Source: Draconibacterium sediminis
Lineage (GTDB): Bacteria > Bacteroidota > Bacteroidia > Bacteroidales > Prolixibacteraceae
Direction: 5' to 3'
DNA length: 64,000 bases
Assembly: GCF_000949475.1 (NCBI RefSeq)
Contig: NZ_JRHC01000001.1
Coordinates: 62,001 to 126,000 of the forward strand
In this document: piece by piece, positions 37,288 to 46,801 of the stretch
Layout of the letters: each line of letters opens with the position of its first letter
How positions within the stretch are numbered: position 1 is the stretch's first letter
Notes under the pieces: generated by a model
What the model saw: the letters and a program-made list of their open reading frames with translations, nothing else
What the model was told of the DNA's origin: nothing
Database searches by the model: none
Made by a program: the position numbers and the translations under genes

Positions 37288-39378
37288 TTACAATAATCCA
37301 CTGCGTTTTAGCAGTGCATCAACCTTTGGCTCCTGACCGCGGAAACGTTTGTAGAGCGTCATAGGATGCTCAGTTCCACCTTTTTCCAAAATATTTTCGC
37401 GGAACGAAGCAGCCACATCTTTATTAAAGAGGCCTTTTTCTTTGAATACGCTAAATGCATCGGCATCCAGCACTTCGGCCCATTTGTAACCGTAATATCC
37501 GGCTGCATAACCTCCGGCAAACAAGTGCCCGAATTGTGTACTCATACAAACACCGTCGATTGAAGGGAAGATCTGCACTTTCTTCCACGCACTTTCTTCA
37601 AAATCTTTCACATCGCCTTCAAAAGGTTTTTCCAGCGTATGCCAGGCCATATCCAAATAACCAAAACTCAACTGGCGAACCGACAAATAACCTGCAAGGT
37701 AATTTTGCGAATCAACAATTTTTTGTACCAGCTCGGCCGGAATTGGCTCACCGGTTTCGTAATGTTTTGCAAAACGATCGAGGAAGTCTTTTTCAACTGC
37801 CCAGTTTTCCATTATCTGCGATGGAAGCTCAACAAAGTCGCGGTAAACATTGGTTCCCGACAAGCTTGAATACGTTGATTTTGCCAGCATTCCGTGCAGT
37901 GCGTGGCCAAATTCGTGCATAAATGTTTCCACCTCGTTAAAGGTTAACAAAGCCGGCTTGCTTGAAGTTGGGCGGGTAAAGTTCATTACAATGGTTACAT
38001 GCGGGCGCGAATCAACGCCATTCTCCATCCACTGTCCTTTAAAATCGTTCATCCAGGCACCACCACGTTTTCCGGGGCGCGGGTGAAAATCGGTATAAAA
38101 TACGGAAAGGAAAGTGCCATCGGCATCAAACACCTCGTAGGCTGTAACCTCATCGTTGTAAACCGGAATATCTTTATTCTCTTTAAACGTTACGCCAAAA
38201 AGTTCGGTGGCCAGGCCAAAAACGCCGTCAACAACGCTGCTTAACTCAAAGTATGGTTTTAGCATTTCGTCGTTCAGATCGAATTTTTCCACCTTTAGTT
38301 TTTCGCTGTAGTAGCTCCAGTCCCAGGGCATTAAATCGCCTTCAAAACCATTCTTGCGGGCATAGGCTTCAATCTCAGCTTTTTCCTCTTTTGCCACTTT
38401 GTACGATGCCTCATACAAATCGTTGAGCAAACCGTAAACGCCATCGGCATTCATTGCCATTCGGCGCTCCAAAACGTAATCGGCATAGTTTTTATACCCC
38501 AGTAGTTTTGCCATTTCCAGGCGTAACTCCACAATACGTTTTACATTTTCCTGGTTATCCAGCTCATCTCCTTTAAACGATTTCGAGCCGTACGCCATAT
38601 ACAACTCTTTGCGCAAATCGCGGTTATCGGCATATTGCAATACGGGCAGGTAGCTTGGCATCGAAATATCGAAAGTCCAACCTTCCTGATCTTTTGCTTT
38701 TGCCTTTCCGGCAGCTGCTTCCAAAGCACCTTCCGGTAATCCGGCCAGCTTGCTTTTGTCGGTAATGTTTAACTCGTACTTATTGGTTTCTTTTAGTACG
38801 TTCTCGCCAAAATCGAGGCTTAACTTCGATAACTCGGTGCTGTACTCGCGAAACTTTTCTTTATCGGTGTCCGACAAATTGGCTCCGCTGCGTACAAAAC
38901 CAATGTAGTTATTCTCCAGAAGCGTTTGTTGCTCGGTGGTTAAATCCAACTCGTCTTTTTTGTTGTACACGGCTTTAACGCGCTCAAAAAGTACCGGATC
39001 TAACGAAATGTCGTTCTGAAATGCAGTTAGCATTGGCGATACTTCCTGCGCAATGCCCTGTAATTCGTCATTGGTTTCCGAACTCAGCAGGTTAAAAAAT
39101 ACACCCGATGTACGTGTTAACAAACGACCAACCTCGTCTAATGCAACGATGGTGTTTTCGAATGTTGGCGCCTCCGGATTATTTTTGATTTTCTCTACAT
39201 CGGCCTTGCCTTGTTTTATTCCTTCCTCGAAAGCCGGCATAAAATGCTCGTTTTTAATCTTATCGAAAGGTGCCGCATTGTGCGGTGTATTAAAATCTTC
39301 GAGTAATGGATTTGTTTGTGCTGTTACCATTCCTAAATTCATTAAAAAGATTGATGCTAATAAATAGATGCTCTTCAT
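37288..39378 (-). CDS. M3 family metallopeptidase (Dcp-type peptidyl-dipeptidase)
   Basis: The ATG at 39378 gives MKSIYLLASIFLMNLGMVTAQ, a signal peptide, so the 696-residue enzyme is periplasmic. The zinc motif HEFGHALH stands in the ETFMHEFGHALHGML segment, with the further Glu in the FVELPSQIMENW block. The N-terminal helical domain starts PFDKIKNEHFMPAFEEGI, as in Dcp/oligopeptidase A. It cleaves dipeptides from the C-termini of oligopeptides. It is a single gene with a hairpin and a terminator downstream. Confidence 0.93.
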   Translation of the reverse strand: MKSIYLLASIFLMNLGMVTAQTNPLLEDFNTPHNAAPFDKIKNEHFMPAFEEGIKQGKADVEKIKNNPEAPTFENTIVALDEVGRLLTRTSGVFFNLLSSETNDELQGIAQEVSPMLTAFQNDISLDPVLFERVKAVYNKKDELDLTTEQQTLLENNYIGFVRSGANLSDTDKEKFREYSTELSKLSLDFGENVLKETNKYELNITDKSKLAGLPEGALEAAAGKAKAKDQEGWTFDISMPSYLPVLQYADNRDLRKELYMAYGSKSFKGDELDNQENVKRIVELRLEMAKLLGYKNYADYVLERRMAMNADGVYGLLNDLYEASYKVAKEEKAEIEAYARKNGFEGDLMPWDWSYYSEKLKVEKFDLNDEMLKPYFELSSVVDGVFGLATELFGVTFKENKDIPVYNDEVTAYEVFDADGTFLSVFYTDFHPRPGKRGGAWMNDFKGQWMENGVDSRPHVTIVMNFTRPTSSKPALLTFNEVETFMHEFGHALHGMLAKSTYSSLSGTNVYRDFVELPSQIMENWAVEKDFLDRFAKHYETGEPIPAELVQKIVDSQNYLAGYLSVRQLSFGYLDMAWHTLEKPFEGDVKDFEESAWKKVQIFPSIDGVCMSTQFGHLFAGGYAAGYYGYKWAEVLDADAFSVFKEKGLFNKDVAASFRENILEKGGTEHPMTLYKRFRGQEPKVDALLKRSGLL

Positions 39379-39387
39379 TTTTCTCAC

Positions 39388-39707
39388 AATTAAATATTAT
39401 TCTGACTAGTCTTCAGAAAGTTTAAAGGATTACAAAAAAAGAGCGGAAATTGTTTAAAAAGAATGATTTATTTCATTTAGAGAGGGTACGACAAGCTTCC
39501 GTTTTTTATCAAAATCCTGCTTATACTTCACCCGTACCACTATCGGAAAACCTTATTTCTTTAATCTCAACCTTAGTAGAAATCGGATTGAAATAATAAC
39601 CCAAACCTTATTTCTTTAACAATAGTTTTCTCATTCAATTAGGTTAATAAGGTTTTGTTCCTGCTACATTCGTTACTACTAAGGTTTTTCTCAGAATAAG
39701 GTTTATT
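39388..39707. other. Intergenic gap with four AAACCTTATT/AATAAGGTTT copies
   Basis: No gene is visible between the M3 peptidase and the flavin reductase. A 17-bp direct repeat (AAACCTTATTTCTTTAA) occurs at 39548-39564 and 39603-39619. Its 10-bp core recurs inverted at 39646-39655 and 39695-39704, which can fold into alternative hairpins. Confidence 0.6.
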
Positions 39708-40295
39708 TTACTTATTTCGTTTCTTTTTCGTTTTTTTCTTCTCAACCGACCAGCCAAACTTGCCAATACGTTTTCCCATACCGAAATAGTGTCCATGACT
39801 GTAAACCAGAGGATTTGCCTTGGAGAAACTGAAAGCCTGTTCTTCATTCATATAAGTATCGTCGACTGAAACGCTTACCACCTCGGAAATAAACATGTGG
39901 TGCGAGCCCAGCTCAACAATATCTTTTACGCGGCACTCGATGTTTACCGGCGACTCCTCGATAATGGGTGCTTTAACCATTTTGGCAGGTGCAGGAGTCA
40001 GGTTCATCTCCTTCCATTTATTGTACTTACGGCCCGAGCGACAGCCACACCAGTCGGTTGCTTTTGCCAGCTTTTCGGTGGTGAGGTTGATAACAAACTC
40101 GCCGGTGCGTTTGATAATATCGTACGAATGGCGCCCCGGACGAACCGAAATATAACACATGGGCGGATCACTGTTAATGGTGCCGGTCCAGGCGATGGTT
40201 ATAATGTTGTATTCTTCAGGATTTTCGCCACAACTTACCATTACTGCGGGCAGGGGATAAACAATTGTTCCGGGTTTCCAGTACGTTCGTGCCAT
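39708..40295 (-). CDS. Flavin reductase-like domain protein
   Basis: From the ATG at 40295 it is 195 residues (MARTYWKPGTIVYPLPAVMVSCG). The split-barrel FMN-binding fold is marked by ITIAWTGTINSDPPMCYISVRPGRHSYDIIKRTGEFVINLTTEK. A tail of Lys/Arg (KKKTKKKRNK) ends the protein. Family members use FMN or reduce free flavin; the NAD(P)H dependence and partner are unknown. It is a single gene; palindromic DNA begins a few hundred bases upstream. Confidence 0.82.
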   Translation of the reverse strand: MARTYWKPGTIVYPLPAVMVSCGENPEEYNIITIAWTGTINSDPPMCYISVRPGRHSYDIIKRTGEFVINLTTEKLAKATDWCGCRSGRKYNKWKEMNLTPAPAKMVKAPIIEESPVNIECRVKDIVELGSHHMFISEVVSVSVDDTYMNEEQAFSFSKANPLVYSHGHYFGMGKRIGKFGWSVEKKKTKKKRNK

Positions 40296-40536
40296 ATTCT
40301 TTTGTTTTATGCAGTGTCGTATCAAGCCTGCTCTAATGCCCCAAGTTTTGTTCTTTTTTGTTTTTACTCACCATAAAAAGACTCACGTAGCTATGGCTAT
40401 GCTTGCTTTTTCTGATTTCGTAAAACTCAAAAAATAACTGCAACTTAACCGTCATTTCAGACTTGACACGACACTAGTTCTATTCAAAGATAGGAAATAC
40501 AGGGCTTTTGCAATACTCTCCCCTCATTTTCATTGA

Positions 40537-40633
40537 TCGTACTGAGTACGATGCTTCCCTCAAAAGGTTTTCTTCAATCGTACTAAGTACGATGCTTCGC
40601 CCACAGAGTTTTCTTTAATCGTACTGAGTACGT
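40537..40633. repeat. Three 41-bp tandem repeats with a palindromic core
   Basis: TCGTACTGAGTACGA (40537-40551), TCGTACTAAGTACGA (40578-40592) and TCGTACTGAGTACGT (40619-40633) start exactly 41 bp apart. The first two are followed by ATGCTTC-type unit sequence and a GTTTTCTT stretch; the third unit diverges after the core. Confidence 0.8.
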
Positions 40634-40648
40634 TACTTTCGATTTATT

Positions 40649-40915
40649 TCGTCCGGTGTCGCCAACCATTTCTATCCAACTTTCTTCGCCGGACGATTTA
40701 CACCTTTATTCTATTTCCCGGCGCTTCCTGACTCCGTCAGTCGCACCGGGCTATTGACTGTCGCCCCTTTGGGGCTCTTAATAAAAGCGCTGAAAGTGCG
40801 TTGTATTTTAGCCCGGGGCAAAGTAATTCTTTGAATTGCGTCGCCCCGGGTAAATGGATGATATGTAAATCGTCCGGCATAGAAAGCTGTTCAACGCTGA
40901 TGGTTGTTCCGGACG
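40649..40915. repeat. Pair of TCGTCCGG/CCGGACGA hairpins flanking GC-rich stems
   Basis: TCGTCCGG at 40649-40656 pairs with CCGGACGA at 40689-40696. The same arms recur at 40870-40877 and 40908-40915. Between the two hairpins lie further GC-rich inverted repeats. The mirrored layout suggests a mobile or repeated intergenic element, or remnants of one. Confidence 0.55.
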
Positions 40916-40945
40916 AAAATCAGAACAGTTCCATCGAAAAAGCGG

Positions 40946-40985
40946 CAAAAAAAAGGATCCGACCTATACAAAGATCGGATCCTTT
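40946..40985 (-). terminator. Terminator of ispG
   Basis: AAAGGATCCGA (40952-40962) pairs perfectly with TCGGATCCTTT (40975-40985), with an A8 run on the left giving a T tract on the minus strand, 22 bases past the ispG stop. Confidence 0.88.
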
Positions 40986-41006
40986 GTTATTATATAATAC
41001 TAAATA

Positions 41007-42866
41007 CTAATCTTCAGGATCTTTCCAGTCGCCGTTTTCGCGAATCAGTTGTTCCAGTTCTTCCACGGCATTTTCGTACGGAATGTGGCGTTTTATAGGC
41101 TTCAAACCTTTGTACAGGTTTACCTTGTTATTGCCGGCACCAACAAAACCGTAATCCACATCGCCCATCTCGCCGGGTCCGTTTACCACGCAGCCCATAA
41201 TACCAATTTTCAGGTGGTCGAGATGTTTAAAATGTGCTTTTACGGCACGGGTTGTTTCCTGCAGGTTAAACAGGGTTCGTCCGCAACCGGGGCACGATAC
41301 AAATTCAGTTTTGGTAACACGCATGCGGCTGGCCTGCAGTATGCCAAAACTCAAATCTTTCAACTCGGTGAATGTGATATTTTCGTTGTCGTTCGACAGG
41401 CAAATTCCATCGCCGTAACCATCAATCAGCAAACCTCCAAGGTCGGCCGAAGCAGTGATCTGAAGATCCTCCAAACGGCTTTCGTTGTAGCGGCGGTAAA
41501 GTATAACTGGCACTTTCCAAATGTGCGTTTCAAGCGACATAAAGAATGCTCTCAACTCGGCCATTGGGTTAGCGTTGTAACTTTCAAGAATCAATACCGT
41601 TTTCCGGGTCTGCTTCAATTTCATGATAATCTCGGGGTGCATATCCATAAAACGGTCGAATTCCGCTTTGTTGGTACGGATAAATTTCATTCGTCCCCAG
41701 CGAGTACTTTCAAACAAGTACTCTTCAAGCGTAATTACCGGATATTCTTCGCCTTCGATATCCAAAATTTTATTTCCCGATATAAAATAATCAGGAACCA
41801 GTTTCCCGCGAATCGGGATCATCTCGCGTAAGGTTCTGTCGCCCAAATCGGCAATTACCACCGGAAGTTCTTGTCCTCCCATGTTGAGTACCGGACGTGT
41901 ATCGCGGCGCTCGTATTCAAACGGGTTGGTTTGTGCAATCATTGGTGCCGAAATCGGCTCGTGATTCTGGTAGCGTTTAAAATGATTTACCAGTTTTAAT
42001 GCCACCGGAATTTCGTTTATCGGCGCTTCGGTTAACGAAATGCGCACGGTGTCGCCAATTCCGTCGCTCAACAAGGCACCAACTCCAACGGCCGATTTTA
42101 TACGTCCGTCTTCACCTTCGCCGGCCTCGGTAACTCCCAAATGAATCGGGAATTTCATATTCTCGAGGCGCATTTTAAAGTTCAGTAAACGAACGGTGTA
42201 AACCATTACGCGTGTATTGCTCGATTTTATCGACACCACTACGTTGTTAAAATCTTCTTTTTTACAAATGCGTAGAAATTCCATCACCGATTCAGCAATT
42301 CCGGCCGGAGTATCGCCATAGCGGCTCATTACTCTGTCGGAAAGCGATCCGTGATTGGCACCAATCCGCATGGCGGTTTTGGTTTCTTTCAGCATTTTTA
42401 TAAACGGCACAAACTGCTTTTCAATAATATCAAGCTCTTGTTTGTACTCTTCGTCGGTATAGATTTTATTTTTGAATTGTGCTCGTTTGTCGTAGAAATT
42501 TCCCGGATTGATACGCACTTTCGATACGTACTGAGCGGCAACTTCGGCCAGTTTCGGATTGAAATGGATATCAGCAATCAACGGTGTATTGTACCCTCTG
42601 TCAACCAGTTCTTTCTTAATAACCTTAAGGCTTTCCGCATCCGACAAGCCCTTTACGGTTACACGAACATAGTCGGCACCGGCTTTTACCACGCGGATAA
42701 TCTGCTCAATTGTAGCATCGGTATCCGTGGTGTTGGTATCGGTCATTGTTTGAATCCGGATGGGCTGACTGCTACCAACGGGAACTCCTCCAATGTTCAC
42801 TTCTACTGTTTCTTGACGTTGATAGCGGGTTAAATCTTTAATATAGTTGAAATTACGATCCTTCAT
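41007..42866 (-). CDS. ispG: 4-hydroxy-3-methylbut-2-enyl diphosphate synthase IspG, long form
   Basis: The 619-residue protein (ATG at 42866) has the TIM-barrel part at the N-terminus (VNIGGVPVGSSQPIRIQTMTDTNT, DYVRVTVKG, ADIHFNP) and the iron-sulfur domain at the C-terminus with CPGCG and GIMGCVVNGPGE supplying cluster cysteines. About 240 extra residues between them form the additional domain seen in Bacteroidota, Chlamydia and plants. It makes HMBPP in the MEP isoprenoid pathway using electrons from ferredoxin or flavodoxin. Confidence 0.96.
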   Translation of the reverse strand: MKDRNFNYIKDLTRYQRQETVEVNIGGVPVGSSQPIRIQTMTDTNTTDTDATIEQIIRVVKAGADYVRVTVKGLSDAESLKVIKKELVDRGYNTPLIADIHFNPKLAEVAAQYVSKVRINPGNFYDKRAQFKNKIYTDEEYKQELDIIEKQFVPFIKMLKETKTAMRIGANHGSLSDRVMSRYGDTPAGIAESVMEFLRICKKEDFNNVVVSIKSSNTRVMVYTVRLLNFKMRLENMKFPIHLGVTEAGEGEDGRIKSAVGVGALLSDGIGDTVRISLTEAPINEIPVALKLVNHFKRYQNHEPISAPMIAQTNPFEYERRDTRPVLNMGGQELPVVIADLGDRTLREMIPIRGKLVPDYFISGNKILDIEGEEYPVITLEEYLFESTRWGRMKFIRTNKAEFDRFMDMHPEIIMKLKQTRKTVLILESYNANPMAELRAFFMSLETHIWKVPVILYRRYNESRLEDLQITASADLGGLLIDGYGDGICLSNDNENITFTELKDLSFGILQASRMRVTKTEFVSCPGCGRTLFNLQETTRAVKAHFKHLDHLKIGIMGCVVNGPGEMGDVDYGFVGAGNNKVNLYKGLKPIKRHIPYENAVEELEQLIRENGDWKDPED

Positions 42867-42954
42867 CAATTAATCTGTTAAGCTGAACTGCAAATTTAAA
42901 GTAATGCTTCTAAAATAAAAAGAATCCTCTATTTTTGTTTTGCATTCTTTAATT

Positions 42955-43869
42955 ATGATTGTTGAAACAAGAAATATCACAAAATTGTTTGGCAAACAGA
43001 AAGCACTCGATTCGATTAGTTTCTCGGTAAACAAAGGCGAACTCGTTGGTTTTCTGGGGCCTAACGGAGCCGGCAAATCTACTACCATGAAAATTATTAC
43101 CGGTTATCTTCCGCAAGATGAAGGTGATATTTTGATCGACGGGGAGAAAGTTTCGGGGCAAAACCTCGAATATAAAAAGCAAATTGGCTATTTACCCGAG
43201 CATAATCCGCTTTACACCGACCTTTATGTGAAGGAATTTCTGGAGATAACAGCCGGTTTTTACCACCTGAAGAACAAAAAACAACGCATTGCTGAAATGA
43301 TCGACCTTACCGGGTTGGGAATTGAGCAGCACAAAAAGATACGTGCCCTGTCGAAAGGTTACCGCCAGCGTGTGGGTTTGGCACAGGCTTTAATTCACGA
43401 TCCGTCGATATTGATTCTGGATGAACCAACAACCGGTCTGGACCCGAACCAGCTGGAAGAAATCCGGACTTTGATCCGAGAGATCAGCAAAGAGAAAACG
43501 GTAATTCTATCGTCGCACATTATGCAGGAGGTGGAAGCCGTGTGCAACCGCGTGCTGATAATCAACAAGGGAAAGATTGTTGCCGATGGCGATATCAAGG
43601 ATGTAAAAGCCGGAATCAATATTCAAAACCAAATCGTAATTGCCGGATTTAGAGAAAATGTTTCGGAAGATCAGCTTTTACAAATCTCCGGCGTTAACAG
43701 CGTTACGCAAAACGAACTGGGCTGGGAAATTGAGGCCGGAGCTGAAGCCGACATCCGGCAGAACATTTTTCAGTTTGCCGTTGCCAATAAACTCACGCTG
43801 CTTACCCTTTTTGAAAAGCAACAAAACCTGGAGAACGTTTTCCATCAACTTACCCGTAATCAGACCTGA
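42955..43869 (+). CDS. gldA: ABC transporter ATPase, GldA-like
   Basis: The ATG at 42955 gives MIVETRNITKLFGKQKALDS and 304 residues. Walker A is GPNGAGKST, the Q-loop lies in GYLPEHNPLYTDLYV, the signature is LSKGYRQRVGLAQAL and Walker B ILILDEPTTGLDPNQ. Length and these segments fit GldA, the ATPase of the GldAFG gliding/secretion-associated transporter. gldF and gldG are not adjacent here, so an ordinary ABC-2 exporter ATPase remains possible. A -7 box-like TATTTTTG is at 42930-42937. Confidence 0.78.
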   Translation: MIVETRNITKLFGKQKALDSISFSVNKGELVGFLGPNGAGKSTTMKIITGYLPQDEGDILIDGEKVSGQNLEYKKQIGYLPEHNPLYTDLYVKEFLEITAGFYHLKNKKQRIAEMIDLTGLGIEQHKKIRALSKGYRQRVGLAQALIHDPSILILDEPTTGLDPNQLEEIRTLIREISKEKTVILSSHIMQEVEAVCNRVLIINKGKIVADGDIKDVKAGINIQNQIVIAGFRENVSEDQLLQISGVNSVTQNELGWEIEAGAEADIRQNIFQFAVANKLTLLTLFEKQQNLENVFHQLTRNQT

Positions 43870-43880
43870 GAATTTTAGTA

Positions 43881-44888
43881 ATGAGTAGTGAGACAAAACC
43901 TGAGCTTTCAGTTGTACTCCCCTTTTTTAATGCTGAAAAAACATTAAAAGCAGCGATAAAAAGCATTTTGGATCAAACTTTTTGGGATTTTGAATTACTG
44001 CTGATCAATAATAAGTCCACCGATGCTAGTCTGCAAATTGCAAAAACACTCTCCAAAGCCGATCGGCGCATTCATATTTTAAACGAAAGTAAAGCTGGTG
44101 TAGCCAATGCCATGAACTGCGGATTAAAAAACGCCCGCGGCCGTTTCATTTCCCGCATGGATGCTGATGATGTGGCCCACCCTGAAAAACTACAGAAACA
44201 ATACAACTACCTCGAAAATAATCGGTCAATTGATTTTCTGGGCTGCGAAGTTGAATACGTTCCGCACATTGCCGAAAATAAAGGCTTCCGGCGATTTGTA
44301 GATTGGGCAAACTCGTTTCACACTACTGACGAAATTGAGCTAAAGCAGTTTATTGAGATTCCGGTAATTAACCCGACGATATTTTTTCGCCGCGAGCTCT
44401 TTGATAAATACGGGGGCTGCCGCGACGGTAATTTCCCCGAGGATTACGAAATGCAACTGCGCTACCTGAGCCATGGAGCAAAATTGGCGAAACTACCTGA
44501 AAAGCTGCTGGAGTGGCACGATTACTCCACCCGATTAACCCGCACCGACGAGCGTTATTCCACGGAAGCTTTTTTCCAAACCAAAGCCTTTTATTTTAAA
44601 CAGTGGTCGGAGCAACACAATCCGCTTCACCCCAATATCTGGATTTGGGGAGCCGGGCGCAAAACCCGCCAGCGAAGTGCTTTTCTGCAAGAACATGGGC
44701 TGAACATCGAGGGCTACATCGACATAAAAAAAACTAAACCCGATGCCATTTTCTACCAAGATCTTCCCCAACACGGGCGGCTGTTTATTGTGTCGATGGT
44801 AACCAATACCGGCGCCGGAGAAAAGATCAGGGCCTTTTTACAGGAACGGAATTATGTGGAAGGGAACGATTTTATCCTGATGGGATAG
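43881..44888 (+). CDS. Family 2 glycosyltransferase
   Basis: The 335-residue protein starts LSVVLPFFNAEKTLKAAIKSIL, has the nucleotide-sugar site with the DxD-like RMDADDVAHPEKL (about 92-104), FPEDYEMQLRYL and the HDYSTRLTR segment. After the GT-A domain, the C-terminal ~100 residues (NIWIWGAGRKTRQRSAF and following) look like an extra Rossmann-type piece. It adds a sugar to an unknown acceptor, perhaps surface polysaccharide. It follows gldA by 11 bases, so it may be co-transcribed, but a functional link is not obvious. Confidence 0.85.
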   Translation: MSSETKPELSVVLPFFNAEKTLKAAIKSILDQTFWDFELLLINNKSTDASLQIAKTLSKADRRIHILNESKAGVANAMNCGLKNARGRFISRMDADDVAHPEKLQKQYNYLENNRSIDFLGCEVEYVPHIAENKGFRRFVDWANSFHTTDEIELKQFIEIPVINPTIFFRRELFDKYGGCRDGNFPEDYEMQLRYLSHGAKLAKLPEKLLEWHDYSTRLTRTDERYSTEAFFQTKAFYFKQWSEQHNPLHPNIWIWGAGRKTRQRSAFLQEHGLNIEGYIDIKKTKPDAIFYQDLPQHGRLFIVSMVTNTGAGEKIRAFLQERNYVEGNDFILMG

Positions 44889-45001
44889 GAACGATGCCGA
44901 TAAATGCAGAATATTCCCTAAATTCAGCACTTCATCGGAAAAAGCTGAATTACCAAATGATAACACTGTTTATTTGACCTGAATTTTAAAACCAAACTAT
45001 T

Positions 45002-46801
45002 ATGAAACAGTTGTTATTTACCCTTCTTGCGTTTATTACTTTTCTAAATACAGTTCGTGCGGAAGATTCTCACTCATTTGAAGGAACTTCCTGGAATATT
45101 ATCAGGGAAAGATTATTCAACGGAGAAAACTCAAACGCTTATCGTTTTGAAGATGATATCCGTTTTCAGCTAATCGGAGCAAAAACGCATCAGGATTCGG
45201 CCATCGTAACGCAAATGATTGTCGAATTAAACGGACTGCTTGAAACCATTCAAATAAAAATGGTAGATAAAGATCCTAACTTCACACTTACCATATTACA
45301 GGAAGAAGGTGGACAATCATCCAATTCCAGACAGCTAACTTCAGGTTACAATATAATATCGGTTAACCTGGAACTCGGAATCCAGGGAGCTTTTAGCGAC
45401 AAAGAATCAATAAAACAAATTTATTATCATACCATTCGTCAATTAACAAAGCTCTTCGCACCACGGTTTGGAAGCTCTGGTTACGGCGGTATTTTTGATT
45501 CATCAAAAGCCTCTGAATCTGAATTCAAGGAAAAAGACAAAGATCTTCTTAATCAACTATATTCACCTGATTTCTATAAAGAACTAAGAAAAAACACCGT
45601 AAGAAAATACGGTTTTCTATATTATTTAAACCTGAGATTTGAGGGATGGATCAAGAAATTTTCCATCATTGTTACTGTCATATTAATAGTACTACTTTTT
45701 CTTTTACTACTATCTTATCCCGCTATTTCTTCATCCCAAAAAGGTTTTTGGGATTACCTAAAGCGGCAATCAATTACCCTAATTGGTATTTCCATAATCT
45801 ATGGGGTTTATAGCTTGCCGAACGCTATTCCATTTTTTGAATTCATGAACGGATTCTATCATCTTTTTATAAATCTGGTAGAATTAATACTTTATGGTGT
45901 TCCTGCTCTAATTCTTATCTATTATTCTGACCGACTACTTTTGAAAAGGATAAATAATTTCTACCAGCAACAGATTTATGTATTAATTACAACTTTCCTA
46001 TTCATTCTTTTAAGTTATTGGCTAATTTCAATTCCATTTGCCTTTTCAATCTCCCGAGAATATGGACAAACCTTTAATATCACTGATCATTTGAGACTTA
46101 CTAAACTTGTAGACATAACAATCATTGCCAGTTTGCGCGTTCTCTACAATTTCATACAATTCCGCATCCAAAGCATGGTGAACCAAAAAGACGTTGAAAT
46201 TGCGAAAATGAAAGAGCTGAAAAACCAGGCCGAATTGCATGCTTTACATTCGCGAATTAATCCGCACTTTTTATACAATTCGTTAAATTCTATCGCCAGC
46301 CTGGCACATACCGATGCCGATAAAACCGAAAACATGGCCACCGGACTTTCTGATCTGTTCAGGTACTCGATCAACAAAGAAAACAAAACCTTTGTGTCGG
46401 TTGCCGAAGAATTGGAAATGGTAAAAAAATACCTCGAAATAGAAAAAACACGTTTTGGCAACCGGCTGACCTACGAAATAAATGCCGGAGAAAGTACAGT
46501 GGAAAAACAAATTCCAAAATTCCTGATTCAGCCACTGGTAGAAAATGCCATTAAACACGGGCTTTCGAAAATGAAAGGCAATGGAAAAATACGTGTAGAA
46601 ATAAAACAGGAAGGAAAAGATCTGCTCCTTTCGATATTTGACAACGGCCCCGATTTCCCGGACGAACCGGTAAGTGGTTACGGCCTGCAAAACCTGCACG
46701 ATAAGCTGGATATAATTTACGGCAACCAGGCGCTTATTAACTGGGAGAATGGTGCGCACAAAAATTTTACTATTATGCTGAAAAATCAGTTTGAATTATG
46801 A
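45002..46801 (+). CDS. LytS-type sensor histidine kinase
   Basis: The 599-residue protein has a signal peptide (MKQLLFTLLAFITFLNTVRA), a ~190-residue periplasmic domain I cannot assign, and about four to five membrane helices (residues ~218-385). The cytoplasmic His_kinase domain has the phospho-acceptor in SRINPHFLYNSLNSIASL and the N-box LIQPLVENAIKHGL, with G-boxes NGPDFPD and GYGLQNL. It overlaps the LytTR response regulator by four bases, so the two form one signalling pair. The signal is unknown. Confidence 0.9.
   Translation: MKQLLFTLLAFITFLNTVRAEDSHSFEGTSWNIIRERLFNGENSNAYRFEDDIRFQLIGAKTHQDSAIVTQMIVELNGLLETIQIKMVDKDPNFTLTILQEEGGQSSNSRQLTSGYNIISVNLELGIQGAFSDKESIKQIYYHTIRQLTKLFAPRFGSSGYGGIFDSSKASESEFKEKDKDLLNQLYSPDFYKELRKNTVRKYGFLYYLNLRFEGWIKKFSIIVTVILIVLLFLLLLSYPAISSSQKGFWDYLKRQSITLIGISIIYGVYSLPNAIPFFEFMNGFYHLFINLVELILYGVPALILIYYSDRLLLKRINNFYQQQIYVLITTFLFILLSYWLISIPFAFSISREYGQTFNITDHLRLTKLVDITIIASLRVLYNFIQFRIQSMVNQKDVEIAKMKELKNQAELHALHSRINPHFLYNSLNSIASLAHTDADKTENMATGLSDLFRYSINKENKTFVSVAEELEMVKKYLEIEKTRFGNRLTYEINAGESTVEKQIPKFLIQPLVENAIKHGLSKMKGNGKIRVEIKQEGKDLLLSIFDNGPDFPDEPVSGYGLQNLHDKLDIIYGNQALINWENGAHKNFTIMLKNQFEL

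Larger units (their letters stand above)
40296..41006. other. 700-bp gene-free gap rich in palindromes
   Basis: No credible gene is seen; the open frame at 40801-41010 runs through hairpins and the ispG terminator. From about 40537 the DNA is packed with inverted repeats: three 41-bp tandem units, two TCGTCCGG...CCGGACGA hairpins, a CCCGG...CCGGG stem around 40717-40750, a GCCCC-TTT-GGGGC stem near 40763-40775, and paired CCCGGGGC/GCCCCGGG at about 40812-40850. Confidence 0.6.

Noticed and set aside
39644-39847. Leftward open frame of 67 codons
   Set aside because: It overlaps the end of the flavin reductase in another frame and runs into the repeat region.
40537-40633. Possible CRISPR array
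   Set aside because: Only three units; the shared part is a short palindrome within a tandem 41-bp repeat, the intervening sequence is also related between units, and no cas genes are near.
40801-41010. Open frame of 69 codons
   Set aside because: It lies over GC-rich hairpins and the ispG terminator.
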